A stretch of DNA of 64,000 bases from Streptomyces sp. NBC_01381 (GCF_026340305.1 NZ_JAPEPI010000003.1:248001-312000); one strand, 5' to 3'; positions 23,451 through 32,491 are shown, counted from the stretch's first letter. The notes: generated by a model not told the origin, from the letters alone. Numbers and translations: made by a program.

Positions 23451-23867
23451 ATGAGGATTCTGAGGAGCACGGGCCGGACCGTGGCGCTGGCGGCGGCCGT
23501 CGGCGCGCTGGCGCTGGCCGCACCGGTGACGGCATCAGCGTCGGCGTCGGCGTCGGCGTCGGCGTCGACCCAGAGCGCATCGGCCGCGGCCGAGCAGCAG
23601 GCCAAGGCGGGCAAGGAGGTCCAGGTCTGGGCCAGCAACGTACGCCTGCACGTCGAACCGCTCGTCAATTCGCCCTCGCCGACGACCTTCGGTCCCGGCA
23701 AGCTGATCGACTTCTGCCAGCGGCAGGGCGACTTCGTCTCCGAGCCGGGCCAGGGGTCGAGCACCTGGTGGTCGTACGTGGAGCTGCCCGGCGGCAGTGA
23801 CGGCCTGTGGATCAGCAATGTCTACCTGGTCGGCGGGGAGAAGATCGAAGGCGTGCCCGACTGCTGA
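23451..23867 (+). CDS. secreted SH3-like cysteine protein, copy 2
   Basis: A 138-residue protein with a signal peptide ending near residue 30, then an Ala/Ser repeat (SASASASAS) encoded by a GCGTCG microsatellite. The mature domain is a diverged copy of the preceding gene product: VQVWASNVRLHVEP, IDFCQRQGDFVSEPGQGSST, WWSYVEL, GLWISNVYLVGG, and it ends exactly at GVPDC. Only two cysteines remain (89 and 138), which suggests that these two form the essential disulfide. It has its own GGGGAGA ribosome site 49 bp after copy 1, and a hairpin terminator follows. Confidence 0.82.
   Translation: MRILRSTGRTVALAAAVGALALAAPVTASASASASASASTQSASAAAEQQAKAGKEVQVWASNVRLHVEPLVNSPSPTTFGPGKLIDFCQRQGDFVSEPGQGSSTWWSYVELPGGSDGLWISNVYLVGGEKIEGVPDC
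23538..23567 (+). repeat. in-frame GCGTCG microsatellite
   Basis: Five perfect copies of GCGTCG encode alternating Ala-Ser just after the signal peptide. Slippage would change linker length without shifting the frame. Confidence 0.95.
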
Positions 23868-23884
23868 CCGCCTTCTGCCACGCG

Positions 23885-23914
23885 CCTCCCGCTGCCGCCC
23901 AAGGCAGCGGGAGG
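23885..23914. terminator. bidirectional hairpin
   Basis: A perfect 12-bp stem (CCTCCCGCTGCC) with a 6-nt loop lies between the convergent SH3-like and small membrane-protein genes. Confidence 0.85.
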
Positions 23915-23924
23915 TGACCGCCGT

Positions 23925-24206
23925 TCAGTGGGTCACGGCGAACAGGAGCAGGACGATGAGCAGGGCCAGGGCGCCGAGGGTGGCGCCGATGAGCGACGGG
24001 CCGAAGTTCGTCGCTAGGCCCCGTTCGTTCTTCCACACCCCCAACGCCCCCAGGACCAGGGCCAGGAGCCCGAGGGGCGCGGCGACGAAGTCGCCGAGTA
24101 CGGGGATGAAGGAGCCCACGAGGGCGACGATGCCCAGGGGAAGGGCGATGTCGCCCAGTCGGTTGCCGGGTGCGCCCCCGCGTGGTTCGTCGTCCTTGTG
24201 CGACAT
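23925..24206 (-). CDS. small two-to-three-helix membrane protein (DUF4190-like)
   Basis: A 93-residue protein. After a polar head (MSHKDDEPRGGAPGN) there are hydrophobic segments at about 20-38 (LPLGIVALVGSFIPVLGDF), 40-56 and 70-91. The G-I-V-A-L-V-G and A-P-L-G-L-L-A-L-V-L-G pattern resembles DUF4190/DUF4870-type small membrane proteins. ATG 24206 was chosen because the segment before it is Arg/Ser-rich shadow reading. No functional clue; it is transcribed alone. Confidence 0.65.
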   Translation of the reverse strand: MSHKDDEPRGGAPGNRLGDIALPLGIVALVGSFIPVLGDFVAAPLGLLALVLGALGVWKNERGLATNFGPSLIGATLGALALLIVLLLFAVTH

Positions 24207-24463
24207 GCGTCCTCTCACGCTGGAGTCCGGTACCGAAGACCGCAGGACCATCAGACGTCCTGCACGGCCGCATGTCCAGCACGACTCTGCCCATCCCGGT
24301 CAGAACGGAAGGCTCCCGCCGGTCGGGGTGGCGTCAGCACCACCCCCTGCTCGGGCCCCAGACCTCCTGCCTCGCGGCCCCCATCGGAGCAGGCTTGTTC
24401 CCGTAGCCAGCGGACGGTCCGGCGGTTCCGGCCGGGCCCCGAATCGACGAACGGGGAGAGACG

Positions 24464-25972
24464 GTGACCAGTCATACGCGGCGGAGGATTCTCCAGGGTG
24501 CGGCGCTCGCGGCTGCGGGCAGTGTGGTCGGCGGGTACGGGCTCGGCCACGGCGCAGCGGCGGCGCATGCTGCCACGCCCGGTGCGGCGGGCGGCGGCAA
24601 GAAGTCGCTCCCCTTCCTGGAGGGCGCGTTCGCGCCGGTCACCGAGGAGTTGACCGCGTTCGGCCTGCCGGTGACCGGCCGTGTGCCGCGCGACCTGGAC
24701 GGCCGTTTCCTGCGCACGGGCCCGAACGCTCTGGGCCTGGAGGATCCGCGGGCGCACCACTGGATGCTGGGCGACGGCATGGTGCACGGGGTGCGGCTGC
24801 GCGGCGGGCGCGCCGAGTGGTACCGCAACCGCTGGGTGCGCTCCTCGCAGGTGGCGAAGAAGCTGGGCGAGCCCTACCCGGGCGATGCGCCGCCGGACGA
24901 CTTCGCGTGCAACACGCATGTGATCCCCTACAAGGGGCGGATCCTGGCGCTCCAGGAGGGCGGGCCGCTGCCGTACGAACTGGACGGCGAGCTTGCCACC
25001 GTGCGCCCGTACGACTTCCGGTCCACGCTGCGGGGCGCGTTCACCGCGCACACCAAGTACGACGCGGCGGCGGACGAGCTGCACGCGGTGGCGTACTACC
25101 CGACCTGGGACCACGTACGGCACATCATGATCGACCGGACCGGGCGGGTGGCGCGGACCACCAAGGTCCCCGTGGCGGACGCGCCGATGATGCACGACTT
25201 CGCCCTCACCGAGAAGTACGTGGTGATCGTGGACGTCCCGATCACGTTCGACGCGGCGGCCGCCGAGGCCGGGGCCACGGTGCCGTACATCTGGAACGAG
25301 CGACACCCCATGCGCATCGGGATCCTGCCGCGGGCCGGAGGCACCACGCGCTGGTTCGAGATCGACCCGGTCTACTTCTCGCACACGCTCAACGCCTATG
25401 ACCAGGGCGACAAGGTGGTGGTCGAGTACACCTCCATGCCCGCCCCGTTCTACGCGGCGGGCCGGGGCAGCGGCGGTCCCTCCGCGACCGGCGCGCCCGC
25501 GCTCGACCGCTGGACGGTCGATCTGCGCGCCGGCCGGGTCCGCGGCAGCCGCATCGACGATCTACCGCAGGAGTTCCCGCGCGTCAACGAATCCCTGGTC
25601 TCCCGCCGGCACCGCTTCGGGTACACGGCGAGCGCGGCCGAGATGTGGCGCGCGTACGAGACGGTCGACGGGGTGCCGCCGGACGAGAAGTTCACCAACT
25701 GCCTGGTGAAACATGACATGTTGCGCGACAGCAAGCAGGTGCACCGCTTCCCGAAGGGCGCGGCGGCGAGCGAGCCGGTGTTCGTGCCGCGCCGGGGCGC
25801 GCGGGACGAGGACGACGGCTACATCCTCTCTTACGTGAACGACCCCGACCGCGGCGCGACCGACCTGGTGATCCTCGCGGCCCAGGACTTCACCGGCCAC
25901 CCGCTGGCCCGCATCCACCTGCCCGGCCGGGTACCGCTCGGCTTCCACGGCAGCTGGGTGGCGGAACAGTAG
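24464..25972 (+). CDS. Tat-exported carotenoid cleavage oxygenase family protein
   Basis: A 502-residue protein of the CCD/RPE65 family. The N-terminus carries a twin-arginine signal (HTRRRILQGAALAAAGSVVG), then about 15 Ala/Gly residues. The catalytic propeller carries candidate iron-ligand histidines in FTAHTKYD, MMHDFALT, YFSHTLNAYD and GFHGSWV, the four expected positions. The family splits carbon-carbon double bonds of carotenoids, stilbenes or lignin-like phenolics with O2. GTG 24464 follows GGGGAGAG. Export is unusual for this family and suggests an extracellular or envelope substrate. Confidence 0.87.
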   Translation: MTSHTRRRILQGAALAAAGSVVGGYGLGHGAAAAHAATPGAAGGGKKSLPFLEGAFAPVTEELTAFGLPVTGRVPRDLDGRFLRTGPNALGLEDPRAHHWMLGDGMVHGVRLRGGRAEWYRNRWVRSSQVAKKLGEPYPGDAPPDDFACNTHVIPYKGRILALQEGGPLPYELDGELATVRPYDFRSTLRGAFTAHTKYDAAADELHAVAYYPTWDHVRHIMIDRTGRVARTTKVPVADAPMMHDFALTEKYVVIVDVPITFDAAAAEAGATVPYIWNERHPMRIGILPRAGGTTRWFEIDPVYFSHTLNAYDQGDKVVVEYTSMPAPFYAAGRGSGGPSATGAPALDRWTVDLRAGRVRGSRIDDLPQEFPRVNESLVSRRHRFGYTASAAEMWRAYETVDGVPPDEKFTNCLVKHDMLRDSKQVHRFPKGAAASEPVFVPRRGARDEDDGYILSYVNDPDRGATDLVILAAQDFTGHPLARIHLPGRVPLGFHGSWVAEQ

Positions 25973-26044
25973 GCAGCTGGGCCGCGGCAGGAGGTTGGCG
26001 CGGGGAGCTGCATGTGTGTGTGGTCTCCCTGATGCGCTCCGCCC

Positions 26045-27478
26045 TTACATGGCCGCGTGCGGTGCGGGATTCGTCTCGGGCGCGGGTCCCAGCGTCGTCG
26101 TGCCCGGGGTGGCCCGGTGGGCGAGGCCGGTGCGGTAGGCGTCCAGGGCGGCCTCCGTCCGTCCTGTCCTGCGGAGAAGGTCGCCGAGTAGGCAGCACAG
26201 GCCCGCCAAGTCCCCTGCCACGCCTGCCCGTTCGAGCAGGGGCAGCGCGGCGCGGTAGTGCTCCTCGGCGGCCGTCGTGTCCCCGCACTCCTCCGCGATG
26301 AGGCCAAGGAGCCGGTGCGCGGCGCCTACGTGCACCGTGCCGCGTCCGGCCCTGAGGGAGCGCGCTTCCGGGATGTCCGTGGGCCCCGCGGCTTCCGCGG
26401 CCTCCGTGCCGACGGCCAGCAGCGGTCTCAGGAGCGCCTCGGCCTCCTGGACCTTGCCGCGTCGGCGCAGCACGTCGGCGAGTTCCACCTCAACCTGTTC
26501 GGCGAAGAGCGCGGCCCGCTTGGCGGTGAGCATGTCGTAAGCGGTGCGCAGTTCGTTCTCGGCGCGCGCCAGGTCGCCGTCCTGGGCGTGCACGTAGCCG
26601 CGCATCCAGTGGCAGTGGGCGAGTTCGGTGCGGATGTGCAGCTGCCGGTAGAGATCCTGGGCCTTGGCCAGCGATGCGTCGGCCTCGGCGATGCGGCCCT
26701 GGGCGATGAGCGTACGGGCCACCCCGCGGTGCATCCCGGCCAGCAGGGCGGGATCGTCCACGCGCGGCGCGAGCGCGATCGCCAGTTCGGCGGCGTGCGC
26801 GGCGCGCTCGTGTGCGCCCATGTCCATGTACGGGGCGATGGATGCCGTGTAGAGGAGGAGCAGCGCGTCGGGGTCCTGCAGTCCGGAGGCGTTGAGCTGA
26901 TCGAGCGCCGTCTCCAACAGGTAGCAGGCGTAACGGAGTTCACCTGTCAGCCGGTGGGCATTGGCGCGGCCGCGGATGGCGGGGACGCGGCGGGGCAGCG
27001 GCTCGTCGGCGAGCAGCCGCTCCACCGAGGCGAAGCACTCGTGCGCGTCGTCGAGTTCCCCGGACTCCAGAAGACAGTCGCCGAGGCCGAGGAGCGCGGT
27101 GGCCTGCTCCCCCGGGAGAGCGTGTTCGACGGCTTCGGCGTGCAGGGCCCGGAAGAGGGGGGCGGCATCTTCGGGTGCTCCGGTGGCCAGCGCGCGCCGC
27201 GCGTCGGTCAGGCGCAGCCGCAGCTCGGCGGCGAGGCGGGCGGGGCGGCCCGTCGCGAGCTCCTCGGACGTGACGCCGAGACGCTCGGCCAGGTGCCGCA
27301 GCGCCGCCTCGGACGGCCTCACCTTGCCCGACTCCAGCGTGGAGACGTAGGCGGGCGTGTAGGCGGGTTCGGCCAACTGCCGCTGGGTGAGCCCTAGTTC
27401 CGTACGAAGGCGCAGGACTCGACGCCCGATCACCGCGGGCTCGTCGAGCCGAACGCCCCCAGATCCACTGTCCGACAT
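26045..27478 (-). CDS. XRE-family HTH regulator with tetratricopeptide repeats
   Basis: A 477-residue protein. An XRE-type HTH lies at about residues 14-70 (IGRRVLRLRTELGLTQRQLA, YVSTLESGKVRPSEAALRHL). About ten helix pairs of tetratricopeptide type fill the rest (for example ATALLGLGDCLLESGELDDA, GMHRGVARTLIAQGRIAEA). ATG 27478 follows GGAGG. The same plan is found in streptomycete developmental and antibiotic regulators such as NsdA and in peptide-sensing regulators. No target can be inferred from the neighbours. It is transcribed divergently from the M64 peptidase gene. Confidence 0.85.
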   Translation of the reverse strand: MSDSGSGGVRLDEPAVIGRRVLRLRTELGLTQRQLAEPAYTPAYVSTLESGKVRPSEAALRHLAERLGVTSEELATGRPARLAAELRLRLTDARRALATGAPEDAAPLFRALHAEAVEHALPGEQATALLGLGDCLLESGELDDAHECFASVERLLADEPLPRRVPAIRGRANAHRLTGELRYACYLLETALDQLNASGLQDPDALLLLYTASIAPYMDMGAHERAAHAAELAIALAPRVDDPALLAGMHRGVARTLIAQGRIAEADASLAKAQDLYRQLHIRTELAHCHWMRGYVHAQDGDLARAENELRTAYDMLTAKRAALFAEQVEVELADVLRRRGKVQEAEALLRPLLAVGTEAAEAAGPTDIPEARSLRAGRGTVHVGAAHRLLGLIAEECGDTTAAEEHYRAALPLLERAGVAGDLAGLCCLLGDLLRRTGRTEAALDAYRTGLAHRATPGTTTLGPAPETNPAPHAAM

Positions 27479-27705
27479 CTCTCCGCCTCCAGGTCCGAGC
27501 CAAGTCCATGCGGGCCTGGAGCGAAAGGACTTGTGACTACGTGGCGTGAACTCCCCACTCCCACAGTCACCTTGCGCCCCAGGCATTGCCTTGCTTCCCC
27601 ACGCCCCCTACATTGAACCCCACCTTAAGCTCCCTTAACCCCCCACTTACGTCACGGACTTGCCGATCCCGGCCGCCTCCGTGCAGATCACTCGGGAGAT
27701 CTTCC

Positions 27706-29052
27706 ATGCGTAGACACGCATCCCACATATCCCGCAAGCGACTCGGCATCGCCATCGGTGTCGTCCTGGCGGCGGCGCTCGCCGTCACCGCTCCGGTCGC
27801 CGCGGACCCCGGCACGGGCGACAACGCCCCGGCCGCTCAACCCGCCGGCCGCGACGCCGGCTCCGCCGATGGCGTCAAGGTCGAGTACTTCACCGGCCCC
27901 GAAGGCCACCCCCGCCACACAGAGGTCTCGTCGTCCTCCCCGCTCACCAGGAAGGAGCGGGCCACGGTCAAGGACGACGGCGACGTCGTGCCGATCGTGG
28001 AGGCCGGGCCGAGCGACGCCAAGGTCGACGTCGTCTTCATCGGCGACGGCTACACCGCCGCCCAGCAGGAGGACTTCCACACCGACGTGCGCACCAAGTG
28101 GAAGGAGATGTCCGCCGTCGAGCCGTACGCCGAGTACCAGGACCTGTTCAACGTCTGGGCCGTCGACGCCCACTCGCAGGACTCCGGCGTCTCGGGCGAC
28201 CCGACGAGCGACGTCACCAAGAACACCGCCCTGAACTCCGCGTTCTTCTGCGACGGCATCGAGCGGCTGCTGTGCGTCGACACCAACAAGGTCGAGGCGT
28301 ACGCGAGCAAGGCCGCCGACCCCGACCTCGTGATCGTGCTCGGCAACTCCACCAAGTACGGCGGCGCCGGCTACAACGACATCACTTCGCCGTCCGGGTA
28401 CGACGGCATCGGCACCGCATCCTCCGACCACCCCGACTCCGACCAGGTCGCCGTCCACGAGACCGGCCACTCCTTCGGCAAGCTCGCCGACGAGTACTGG
28501 TACGACGAGAGCACGTACACGGGCCCCGAGCCGGGCGAGTCCAACCTCACCAAGCTCAGCGCCGACGAGATGGCCGCGCAGAAGGCGAAGTGGCACCGGT
28601 GGCTCGGCCAGGAGTCACCCGACGGCGGCACCGTCGGCGCGTACGAGGGCGGCGGCTATCACGGCCACGGGCTCAACCGCCCCACCGATGACTCGATCAT
28701 GCGCACCCTGGGCCGTGAGTTCAATCTGCCAGGACGCGAGGCGATGATCGCGGGCTTCCATCAGCACGCCCCGGTCCTCACCGCCGTCACACCCACCGAC
28801 CGGCAGGTGCACGGCAGCGATCGGATCCGCGTCGAGGCGTCCTCCCGCGCACAGGTGCGCTGGTACGTCGACGGCCGCGAGGCACGGCAGGCCCGCGACG
28901 CGAGCAGTGTGACCCCGAGGCGGCTCGGGGTGCCCGCCGACGGCCGCCCGCACACCGTCACGGCACGCGCCACGGACCCGACCAAGGCGGTCCGCGACCC
29001 GAAGCTCCGCAAGTCCCTGACCGGCTCGCTCAGTTGGCAGGTCAAGCGCTGA
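27706..29052 (+). CDS. secreted M64-family (IgA-peptidase-like) zinc metallopeptidase
   Basis: A 448-residue protein with a Sec signal peptide (residues 1-33; the hydrophobic core is GIAIGVVLAAALAVTAPVAA). The zinc site is AVHETGHSFGKLADEYWY (HExxH at 251-255, then Asp at 262), the peptidase M64 pattern. Upstream elements VDVVFIGDGYTAAQQEDF and VIVLGNSTKYGGAGY are also typical. The C-terminal about 90 residues look like an Ig-like domain. It degrades extracellular protein. A GGGAG ribosome site precedes ATG 27706. Confidence 0.9.
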   Translation: MRRHASHISRKRLGIAIGVVLAAALAVTAPVAADPGTGDNAPAAQPAGRDAGSADGVKVEYFTGPEGHPRHTEVSSSSPLTRKERATVKDDGDVVPIVEAGPSDAKVDVVFIGDGYTAAQQEDFHTDVRTKWKEMSAVEPYAEYQDLFNVWAVDAHSQDSGVSGDPTSDVTKNTALNSAFFCDGIERLLCVDTNKVEAYASKAADPDLVIVLGNSTKYGGAGYNDITSPSGYDGIGTASSDHPDSDQVAVHETGHSFGKLADEYWYDESTYTGPEPGESNLTKLSADEMAAQKAKWHRWLGQESPDGGTVGAYEGGGYHGHGLNRPTDDSIMRTLGREFNLPGREAMIAGFHQHAPVLTAVTPTDRQVHGSDRIRVEASSRAQVRWYVDGREARQARDASSVTPRRLGVPADGRPHTVTARATDPTKAVRDPKLRKSLTGSLSWQVKR

Positions 29053-29070
29053 CACACCGAGGCAGCCGCC

Positions 29071-29115
29071 GGGATCCCGGAGCCTTGATGACACGATGGA
29101 GGCTCCGGCGATCCC
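29071..29115 (+). terminator. imperfect hairpin after the M64 peptidase
   Basis: Arms GGGATC/CGGAGCC pair with GGCTCCG/GATCCC around a 16-nt loop, with a small bulge, 18 bp after the stop. The remaining intergenic sequence to 29347 shows no gene I can support. Confidence 0.5.
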
Positions 29116-29347
29116 GAAGGCCAAGGACCGTGCACACGCCTGCCGACCACCTCCGCCCGATGCCTTGATCGAACTGTGTGGGGCCCGTGACAGCACCTGG
29201 AACGACAACCGGCTTCTTCGGTTGCTGGCGGAGCACACCGGCGCGGCGACTCGGCACCCTCCGGGGAGCTTCGGCCCGTCTGCGCGGCCTGCTCGACCGG
29301 CGCCTGCGTGCCTGCCCCTCGGCTCCGCCCCTCGCGCGGTCGCCGCG

Positions 29348-30766
29348 TCAGCCGTCGCCCGCCCGCTCCCCCGCCACGGGGTAGGGGACGAACGTGCTGC
29401 TGTTCTCGTCGATCGCAAGGCGGCGGTCCAGGGGTGGTACGGCCCGTTGGGGGCAGTCGGTGCGTTCGCAGAGGCGGCAGCCCATGCCGATGGGGACGGC
29501 GGAAGAGGCGTTGTCCAGGTCGAGGCCGTCGGAGTAGACGAGCCGTGCGGCATGGCGGATCTCGCAGCCCAGGCCGAGCGCGAAGGTCTTGCCCGGCTCT
29601 CCCCAGCCGCCGCGGTGCCGGGTGACCGCCCGGGCGGTCCACAGGTAGCGCTGCCCGTCCGGCATGGCGGCGACCTGGACATGGATGCGGCCGGGCGAGG
29701 CGAACGCCTCGTACACGTTCCACAGCGGGCAGGTGCCTCCCGCGCGGGAGAAGTGGAACGCGGTGGCGGACTGACGCTTCGACATGTTGCCCGCCCGGTC
29801 GACCCGGACGAAGGAGAAGGGCACGCCGCGCAGCCGGGGCCGCTGCAGGGTGCTCAGGCGGTGGCAGATCGTCTCGTAGCCGAGTCCGAAGTGGTCGGTC
29901 AGCCGCTCGATGTCGTAGCGGAACTCCTCCGCGGCCGCGTGGAAGCGGCGGTAGGGCAGGATCAGCGCGGCCGCGAGGTAGTTGGCGATGCCGATGCGGG
30001 CCAGCGGCCAGGCCGCGGTCTGCGGGTCGAAGTCCTCCGAGGCGAGGGCGGAGATCTCGTCCGCGTACTCGAGCAGTGCGAGCTGGGTGGCCATCCGGAA
30101 CGCCTGCTGGCCGGGGCGCAGTCGGCTGGAGAGGTGGAGGACCCGGGTCTTCGGGTCGTAGTGGTGCAGGAGCCGGCCGGAGTCCGCGGCGATGCGCACG
30201 GCGTGGCGCTCGGACAGGCGTGTGGACAGGGCGCCCACGACCTCGCCGGGGCGTACGCCGATCTCGGTGGCGAACCGCTCGGCGGCGAGGTCGATGTCGT
30301 TCAGGTAGTTCTGGCGCCGGTAGAAGAACTCGCGGATCTCCTCGTGTGCCGAGCGAGGCTGTGCCGCTGTTCCAGGACCCCGGCCCTCCGCGGTTTCGGA
30401 GAGCTGTTCGGTGAGGTGCTGGTTCCGCCGGCCCAGGTCCACCAGGAGGGTGGCCACGGCGGGCAGCCGGGATGCCAGGTCCGAGAGGTCGGATGCGGAG
30501 ACGCGGCCCGCGGAGACCTCGCCGGTGAGGGCGTCCCGCAGATCGGCCACAAGGCGGCTGGTGTCACGTTCGGAGAAGAAGCCCGGGTCGACGCCGAACG
30601 CCTCCGTGAGGCGCAGCAGTACGGGCACGGTCAACGGCCGTGAGTCGTGCTCCATCTGGTTCAGATAGCTCGGCGAGATGGCCAGGGACCGGGCAAGGTC
30701 GGCCTGGCTCATGCGCCGTTCCTCCCGCAGCCGTCGCAGCCGCGCCCCCGCGTACGTCTTGCTCAC
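29348..30766 (-). CDS. RamB/ScfR-type regulator of acetate/glyoxylate metabolism
   Basis: A 472-residue protein. An XRE HTH at residues 5-65 (MSQADLARSLAISPSYLNQM) is followed by the long ImmA/DUF2083-type region of short-chain fatty-acyl regulators. The C-terminal part contains the conserved cysteines GGTCPLWNVYEAF and MGCRLCERTDCPQRA. GTG 30766 follows AGGAG. RamB in Corynebacterium and Mycobacterium and ScfR in Streptomyces control isocitrate lyase and related genes. The gene is divergent from aceA, with matching palindromes between them, so that role is very likely here. Confidence 0.9.
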   Translation of the reverse strand: MSKTYAGARLRRLREERRMSQADLARSLAISPSYLNQMEHDSRPLTVPVLLRLTEAFGVDPGFFSERDTSRLVADLRDALTGEVSAGRVSASDLSDLASRLPAVATLLVDLGRRNQHLTEQLSETAEGRGPGTAAQPRSAHEEIREFFYRRQNYLNDIDLAAERFATEIGVRPGEVVGALSTRLSERHAVRIAADSGRLLHHYDPKTRVLHLSSRLRPGQQAFRMATQLALLEYADEISALASEDFDPQTAAWPLARIGIANYLAAALILPYRRFHAAAEEFRYDIERLTDHFGLGYETICHRLSTLQRPRLRGVPFSFVRVDRAGNMSKRQSATAFHFSRAGGTCPLWNVYEAFASPGRIHVQVAAMPDGQRYLWTARAVTRHRGGWGEPGKTFALGLGCEIRHAARLVYSDGLDLDNASSAVPIGMGCRLCERTDCPQRAVPPLDRRLAIDENSSTFVPYPVAGERAGDG

Positions 30767-30922
30767 CCATGTGCTCCTGTTCCGGTCACGTGTGCTCCCG
30801 TCCGGTCACGATCGTCGGCACTGTTCGCGATGGTAGCCATGCGAACCGGCCTTGTGGCATTAACAGAGTTGGCAAAAGCGCCGTGAAAGATGCGCAGAAG
30901 TTGGCAGCCTTCCACGCTTGTT

Positions 30923-31112
30923 GGCACTGAGTGCCGCTGCGAGAGTCGTACTGCGGCCCGCCGAACTCCGGCGGGCGGAACCGGAAACCGGGCGCGATTC
31001 ATGCCCTGACGTCGGAGACCCCGGCCCTTCCGGCCGCCTCGGCGACATTGCTCCGATTGCTCACCCATGGAGTTCGCGGGCCGCACCCCATATTGGCAAG
31101 GCACTTAGTGCC
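30923..31112. promoter_or_regulatory. paired palindromes in the regulator/aceA divergent region
   Basis: The 384-bp gap (30767-31150) contains two perfect 13-bp palindromes, GGCACTGAGTGCC at 30923-30935 and GGCACTTAGTGCC at 31100-31112, 177 bp apart. One lies on the regulator side; the other is 38 bp before the aceA start. TTGGCA also recurs at 30869, 30901, 30921, 31093 and 31118. The arrangement suggests an operator pair, possibly looping, for the RamB/ScfR-type protein. No gene is visible in the gap. Confidence 0.8.
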
Positions 31113-31150
31113 AGGCATTGGCATGGTTCACGACTATCCGGGAGACGGTC

Positions 31151-32437
31151 ATGGCACAGGCAGGGACGACGACGGCAACGGCCGAGGAGCTGGCGCAGCG
31201 CTGGGCGACCGACGTCCGCTGGAAGGGGATCGAGCGCACCCACACCGCCGAGGATGTGGTCAGGCTCTCCGGCAGCGTCCGCGAGGAGCACACGCTGGCC
31301 CGGCGCGGCGCCGAGCGGCTGTGGCGTCAGCTGCACGACCGCGACTACATCCATGCGCTGGGTGCGTTGACCGGCGGTCAGGCGGTGCAGCAGGTGAAGG
31401 CCGGGCTGCAGGCGATCTACCTGTCGGGCTGGCAGGTGGCGGCCGACGCGAACCTGGCCGGGCACACCTACCCCGACCAGTCCCTCTACCCGGCCAACTC
31501 CGTTCCGCAGGTGGTGCGTCGGATCAACAACGCGCTGCTGCGCGCCGATCAGATCGCCACGGCGGAGGGCGATTCGTCGGTGGACTGGCTGGCCCCGATC
31601 GTCGCCGACGCCGAGGCCGGTTTCGGCGGCCCGCTCAACGCCTTCGAGCTGACCAAGGCGATGATCGAGGCGGGCGCGGCCGGTATCCATTACGAGGACC
31701 AGCTCGCCTCGGAGAAGAAGTGCGGCCACCTGGGCGGCAAGGTCCTGGTGCCGACCGCCCAGCACGTGCGCACCCTGAATGCGGCCCGCCTGGCCGCGGA
31801 CATCTCCGACGTACCCACCCTGATCGTCGCCCGCACGGACGCGCTGGCCGCGAACCTGCTGACCAGCGACGTCGACGAGCGCGACGCCCGGTTCGTGACC
31901 GGTGAGCGCACCGCCGAGGGCTTCTACCGGGTAGAGAACGGCATGGGCTCGGCGATCGCCCGCGGCCTGGCCTACGCCCCGTACGCGGACCTGCTGTGGA
32001 TGGAGACCGGCACCCCCGACCTGGGCCAGGCACGCGAGTTCGCCGAGGCGATCCACGCCCAGTACCCGGATCAGATGCTGGCCTACAACTGCTCGCCGTC
32101 GTTCAACTGGAAGGCGGCCCTGGACGACGACCAGATCGCCAAGTTCCAGCGGGAGCTGGGCGCGATGGGCTACCGCTTCCAGTTCATCACGCTGGCCGGC
32201 TTCCACTCCCTCAACCACGGCATGTTCGACCTGGCGCGCGGCTATGCCGAGTCGGGCATGACGGCCTATGTCGACCTGCAGGAGCGGGAGTTCGCCGCCC
32301 AGGAGCACGGGTTCACGGCGGTCAAGCACCAACGCGAGGTCGGCACCGGCTACTTCGACCTCGTCTCCACCGCCGTGAACCCCGCCTCGTCCACCACCGC
32401 GCTGAGCGGCTCGACCGAAGAAGAGCAGTTCCACTAG
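31151..32437 (+). CDS. aceA: isocitrate lyase
   Basis: A 428-residue isocitrate lyase. The catalytic loop is KKCGHLGGK with Cys191. Other hallmarks are YLSGWQVAADAN (91-101), DADAEAGFGG-like VADAEAGFGG (151-160) and NCSPSFNWK. It splits isocitrate into glyoxylate and succinate, the first step of the glyoxylate bypass needed for growth on acetate or fatty acids. ATG 31151 follows GGGAGA. It heads the aceA-aceB-dehydrogenase unit and is probably controlled by the divergent RamB/ScfR-type regulator. Confidence 0.95.
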   Translation: MAQAGTTTATAEELAQRWATDVRWKGIERTHTAEDVVRLSGSVREEHTLARRGAERLWRQLHDRDYIHALGALTGGQAVQQVKAGLQAIYLSGWQVAADANLAGHTYPDQSLYPANSVPQVVRRINNALLRADQIATAEGDSSVDWLAPIVADAEAGFGGPLNAFELTKAMIEAGAAGIHYEDQLASEKKCGHLGGKVLVPTAQHVRTLNAARLAADISDVPTLIVARTDALAANLLTSDVDERDARFVTGERTAEGFYRVENGMGSAIARGLAYAPYADLLWMETGTPDLGQAREFAEAIHAQYPDQMLAYNCSPSFNWKAALDDDQIAKFQRELGAMGYRFQFITLAGFHSLNHGMFDLARGYAESGMTAYVDLQEREFAAQEHGFTAVKHQREVGTGYFDLVSTAVNPASSTTALSGSTEEEQFH

Positions 32438-32491
32438 GCCGCCGTCGGGCCCCGGCAGCGGGGCCCGTCCGTAGCCCACCGCCCACCGCCT

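Noticed and set aside
29096..29347. Possible gene start on the forward strand after the M64 peptidase
   Set aside because: The frame turns into the antisense of the RamB/ScfR-type gene and has no ribosome site or recognisable domain.
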